From: Paenibacillus sp. UNC451MF | GTDB lineage: Bacteria; Bacillota; Bacilli; Paenibacillales; NBRC-103111 | Direction of reading: 5' to 3' | Assembly (NCBI RefSeq): GCF_000686845.1 | Contig: NZ_JMLS01000008.1 | Location: forward strand, 62,001 to 126,000 | DNA: 64,000 bases | Shown here: positions 61,323 to 64,000 of the stretch, piece by piece | How the letters are laid out: every line of letters begins with the position of its first letter | Position numbering within the stretch: the stretch's first letter is position 1 | Notes under the pieces: generated by a model | Told to the model about the DNA's origin: nothing | The model's input: only the letters and a program-made list of their open reading frames with translations | The model's database searches: none | Translations under genes and position numbers: made by a program

Positions 61323-62450
61323 ATGAACACGGCCGTTTCCATTCATCACTTAGCGAAGATTAGCAAGCAAGTCATTCAATATAATCAGCATTCCAGCGGT
61401 GGTTATGTGGCGTGCCCTTTATTTTCCCATTATACATTCAGCTGGTTGAGGGACGGCAGCTTTATTGCTTATGCAATGGATATTACTGGGGAACGTGAAA
61501 GCTCCGAGCAATTTCATCAATGGGTAAATCGTGTGCTTGCGCGGCAAAAGGGTCATGTTGATTATTTGCTGCAAAAACATCAAAATGGCGAAGCTATTGC
61601 TCAGCATGAGTTTTTACATACGAGGTATCATCTGGATGGCCGCGACGACGATCATTCGGAATGGGGTCATTTTCAGCTGGATGGCTATGGAGCTTGGCTG
61701 TGGGGCTTGGTGGAGCATTGGAAAGCTTCGGGTCAGTCTGTAATGCCTGAATCGTTTCGAGTAAGTGTAGAGCTTACCATCCGTTATTTATGTGCTTTTT
61801 GGCAGCAGCCTAATTTTGATTGTTGGGAAGAGCGCAATGATCAGATTCATCCATCTACGCTTGCTTGCATCTATGGAGGACTAACCTCGATAAAGGCTTA
61901 TGTATGTGATACGGAAATGGATGAGGTTATCGGACAAATTCGAAGGTTTCTCTTAGAACAGTGCGTTCATCCTGAGACAGGTTGCTTTGTGAAGAGCATT
62001 CGACCCATACCAAACGGGCAGTATGAAATTAGCTTCGATGGGGTGGATGCAAGCTTAATGTGGCTGACGGAGCCATTTCAAGTTTTTCCTCCCGAGCATC
62101 CGATGATGTCTGCGACACTGGGGAAAATTAAAGCGGATCTTCAAACCGATCACGGTGGAGTTCGAAGATATGTAGGAGATGAATACTACGGGGGCGGTGA
62201 GTGGCTTCTGCTTACCGCTTGGCAGGGCTGGATTGAGCATAAGACGGGAAAGCGCGAGCAAGCTGATCAAGCTTTGGAATGGATAAGCCGACAAGCCGAC
62301 TCGTTAGGGCGGATGCCGGAGCAAGTACCACATACCTCGCCCCCTTCGGACAGCTATAATCAATGGGTAGAACGATGGGGTACACCGGCCTCGCCGCTGT
62401 TGTGGTCCCATGCGATGTATCTTGTGCTATATTCCCAGCTATACGAATAG
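61323..62450 (+). CDS. GH15-like glucoamylase-family protein
   Basis: 375-residue protein with the (alpha/alpha)6 barrel pattern of glycoside hydrolase family 15: YTFSWLRDGSFIAYAM near 36-52, HFQLDGYGAWLWGL near 116-130, CWEERN near 180-186, and GGGEWLLLTAWQGW near 288-302. Acidic residues in CWEERN and GGGEWLL are the likely acid/base pair. It has no signal peptide, so it would act on internal glucans. ATG 61323 follows AGAGGGG; a longer frame from 61281 runs into the preceding terminator. Confidence 0.85.
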   Translation: MNTAVSIHHLAKISKQVIQYNQHSSGGYVACPLFSHYTFSWLRDGSFIAYAMDITGERESSEQFHQWVNRVLARQKGHVDYLLQKHQNGEAIAQHEFLHTRYHLDGRDDDHSEWGHFQLDGYGAWLWGLVEHWKASGQSVMPESFRVSVELTIRYLCAFWQQPNFDCWEERNDQIHPSTLACIYGGLTSIKAYVCDTEMDEVIGQIRRFLLEQCVHPETGCFVKSIRPIPNGQYEISFDGVDASLMWLTEPFQVFPPEHPMMSATLGKIKADLQTDHGGVRRYVGDEYYGGGEWLLLTAWQGWIEHKTGKREQADQALEWISRQADSLGRMPEQVPHTSPPSDSYNQWVERWGTPASPLLWSHAMYLVLYSQLYE

Positions 62451-62497
62451 TATAGCGCACCCTCTTTTTCGGGCACATTGAGGAGGGGGTGATAATC

Positions 62498-62704
62498 ATG
62501 CCAGACGTTAAATGCAGTGTTTCCAACTGTAATTTCTGGGCAGAAGGAAACCAATGCGCTGCGAAATCCATCATGATTGATATTGACCAGCACGCTAATG
62601 CAGATTTTGACTCCGAATTCGCAAACGACTTCGACAATCATCAAGACAAAGCAAGCAGCGTTCGCAGCACCTGTTGTCATACGTTCGAGCCGAAGAAGAA
62701 GTAG
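62498..62704 (+). CDS. DUF1540 small Cys-rich protein
   Basis: 68-residue protein with the DUF1540 pattern CSVSNCNFWAEGNQCAAKSI (Cys6, Cys11, Cys20) and a late STCCHTF. The cysteines suggest metal binding. Family members are common in spore formers; function unknown. ATG 62498 follows AGGAGGGGG; GTG 62489 is inside that site. Confidence 0.88.
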   Translation: MPDVKCSVSNCNFWAEGNQCAAKSIMIDIDQHANADFDSEFANDFDNHQDKASSVRSTCCHTFEPKKK

Positions 62705-62732
62705 TTTCAGCAAGATTCGGGAGGTATGACCT

Positions 62733-63161
62733 ATGAGTGACCATAGAAAGCGGGGGCGTGCAAAAGCGCAAGCAGCTGCCAAGTCCCGACATGATTCCAT
62801 GAAGCAGCTGCGGAAGGACTGGAGTCTTAAGGACTCGGATGAGTACGCTGCAGAGCTTGTGTCCACGTTCGGATCCCCGGTACAGGCTCCGGTGGATGTA
62901 AACGAGTCGCCCAGGCTGCGAATGGAATCGGCATCAACAGAAGGAGAGCGAACACAAGAGAAGAGCCGCTGGCTTGGTTATACGGCCTTGGCGGTAGCCG
63001 TCTTATCGATGTTCATGTTTCCAACGCTTTTTGGATCCGCCGCTATTGTATTAGGAGGCATATCGTATATGAAGGGAATGAGAGCATTAGGAGTATGGTC
63101 GGTCATACTCGGTCTTATTTCACTGGCAGGCTATTTCTTGCTGCTTCCTCTTTACTCATAG
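62733..63161 (+). CDS. Small membrane protein, DUF4190-like tail
   Basis: 142-residue protein. A basic, disordered N-terminal half (KRGRAKAQAAAKSRHDSMK) leads to two or three C-terminal membrane segments with GYTALAVAVLSMFMFP and GSAAIVLGGISYMKG. The membrane part resembles DUF4190-type small domains; this is inference. ATG 62733 follows GGGAGG. Terminator follows. Confidence 0.75.
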   Translation: MSDHRKRGRAKAQAAAKSRHDSMKQLRKDWSLKDSDEYAAELVSTFGSPVQAPVDVNESPRLRMESASTEGERTQEKSRWLGYTALAVAVLSMFMFPTLFGSAAIVLGGISYMKGMRALGVWSVILGLISLAGYFLLLPLYS

Positions 63162-63187
63162 CGGTATCGGATGGGATGGAAACTAGC

Positions 63188-63221
63188 AAGCATGGGATAT
63201 GTATTATCCTGTGCTTTTTTT
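63188..63221 (+). terminator. Terminator of the small membrane protein gene
   Basis: GCATGGGATA pairs with TATCCTGTGC, with two G-T wobbles, and is followed by a long T-run. Confidence 0.82.
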
Positions 63222-63357
63222 ATTTATAGTGAATGATGTTTTTTGTAGTGGACTTGTATCTTGTATTTTTGACAAATAGTACAAAAATAACTGGATGGCA
63301 AGTCCAAAACAGTGTACAATAAGTTTTGAAACTGGGATTAGGGAGCATAAAACGAAT

Positions 63358-64000
63358 ATGAATATTGACCCTAGAACGTTAAAGGATTTGCTTCAGCTGC
63401 AGCTGTTGAACAAATCCAGCTTGTTATCATCTGGTGCTTCATCAGGAATGGAAGATGATTCTGATTTTTCCGATATACTGAACAGCATCTTATCTTCATC
63501 AGCTGCGACATATGGTAAGCAAGCGGCAGGTGGGACTACCGTTTCGACCAACTCGGTCAAGCCATTAAGCTATACTTCTGCAATGCCATACGAATATGCT
63601 TTTATGAAGCAACTGAGTACTGTTAAGCAAACCGGTAATTTGGAATCATTAATAGAAAACGCAAGCCGTCAACACGGCGTTCAAACCAGCTTGGTGAAAG
63701 CGGTCATCGATAAAGAGTCCTCCTTTAACTCACAAGCGGTTTCGCGTTCAGGAGCTAAAGGTTTGATGCAGCTAATGGATAACACAAGCAGAGGACTAGG
63801 CGTAACGAATCCTTTTGACCCTGCACAAAATATTCAAGGCGGAACCCAGTACTTGTCAAGCTTGCTGAAAAAGTACAATGGAAACCGTGGAGTTGCATTA
63901 GCCGCTTATAACGCGGGTCCGGGACGAATCGACCGTTTAGGTATTACTAACGATCAAGAGCTGAAGTCAAAGATGCATTTATTGCCGAGCGAAACCCAAG
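63358..64000 (+). CDS. Lytic transglycosylase domain protein (partial, runs off window)
   Basis: The first 214 residues of a peptidoglycan lytic transglycosylase. A Ser-rich, non-hydrophobic N-terminal part (MNIDPRTLKDLLQLQ) has no signal peptide. The SLT domain begins near 100: KAVIDKESSFNSQAVS has the catalytic Glu120, then GAKGLMQLM and LAAYNAGPGRID. ATG 63358 has GGGAG about 12 bases upstream, a long spacing. The C-terminus is outside the window. Confidence 0.88.
   Translation, partial: MNIDPRTLKDLLQLQLLNKSSLLSSGASSGMEDDSDFSDILNSILSSSAATYGKQAAGGTTVSTNSVKPLSYTSAMPYEYAFMKQLSTVKQTGNLESLIENASRQHGVQTSLVKAVIDKESSFNSQAVSRSGAKGLMQLMDNTSRGLGVTNPFDPAQNIQGGTQYLSSLLKKYNGNRGVALAAYNAGPGRIDRLGITNDQELKSKMHLLPSETQ

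Noticed and set aside
1-64000. CRISPR arrays, insertion sequences, tRNA or prophage genes
   Set aside because: No repeat-spacer pattern, transposase, integrase, phage structural gene or tRNA cloverleaf was recognised by eye. tRNAscan-SE would be the decisive test for tRNAs.

Overview
The window looks like a chromosomal segment of a spore-forming Bacillota bacterium close to Paenibacillus. The dnaJ-prmA-rsmE-mtaB and rpsU-yqeY-floA-yqfC-yqfD-phoH-pgpH-ybeY-dgkA-cdd-era-yqzL-recO-ppsR-yqxD-dnaG-sigA-trmK-yqfO blocks keep the Bacillus order. Sporulation genes (yqfC, yqfD) are present, Shine-Dalgarno sites are strong, GTG/TTG starts are common, and composition is moderate-GC. Species assignment is inference from gene content and style; no database was searched.

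Layout. (1) 0.15-7.3 kb: chaperone, translation and RNA-modification housekeeping: dnaJ, a YfhD-like small protein, a conserved hypothetical, prmA, an M50 site-2 protease, rsmE, mtaB, a NUDIX hydrolase and deoC. (2) 7.4-16.4 kb: an RlmI-like rRNA methyltransferase, then a carbohydrate locus: LacI-type regulator, 2H-phosphoesterase-like protein, a lipoprotein solute-binding protein without permeases, and a Tat-exported beta-helix protein. Four copies of a TGTAATCGATTAC-type palindrome tie this locus together. A nitroreductase with a Fur-like box and a rhamnogalacturonan-acetylesterase-like SGNH protein follow. (3) 16.6-29.1 kb: DNA repair: addB-addA and sbcD-sbcC. (4) 29.2-37.5 kb: a secreted GH26-like protein with a stalk domain, a convergent TetR-FAD oxidoreductase fusion, and the Fur-type-controlled iron-uptake operon efeO-efeB-efeU. 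(5) 37.7-58.0 kb: the long housekeeping block from a HIT protein and rpsU through sigA to yqfO. (6) 58.16-64.0 kb: rnpB, which reads as a class A RNase P RNA, a minus-strand subtilisin-like protease, a YpuI-like protein, a GH15-like glycosidase, a DUF1540 protein, a small membrane protein and a truncated lytic transglycosylase running off the window.

How the genes work together. The ancestral dnaJ...mtaB / rpsU...sigA neighbourhood is split by about 31 kb (6.1-37.6 kb) of metabolic, repair, iron and polysaccharide genes. glyQS and ccpN, which lie between recO and the ppsR homologue in B. subtilis, are absent here. Regulation can be partly read from DNA: LacI/cre-like operators, two Fur-like boxes placed just after -10 elements, a TetR-type palindrome over a -35, and a LexA-like site upstream of addBA.

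There is no obvious phage, insertion sequence, CRISPR array, tRNA or 5S/16S/23S rRNA. I did not find a clearly new defence or mobile system. The most unusual items are the in-frame TetR-FAD fusion with a preserved internal ribosome-binding site, the multi-operator LacI locus with an orphan binding protein and a 2H protein, the SOS-like box at addBA, the class A rnpB, the three-repeat extracellular domain of EfeU, and a very GC-rich patch inside sbcC.
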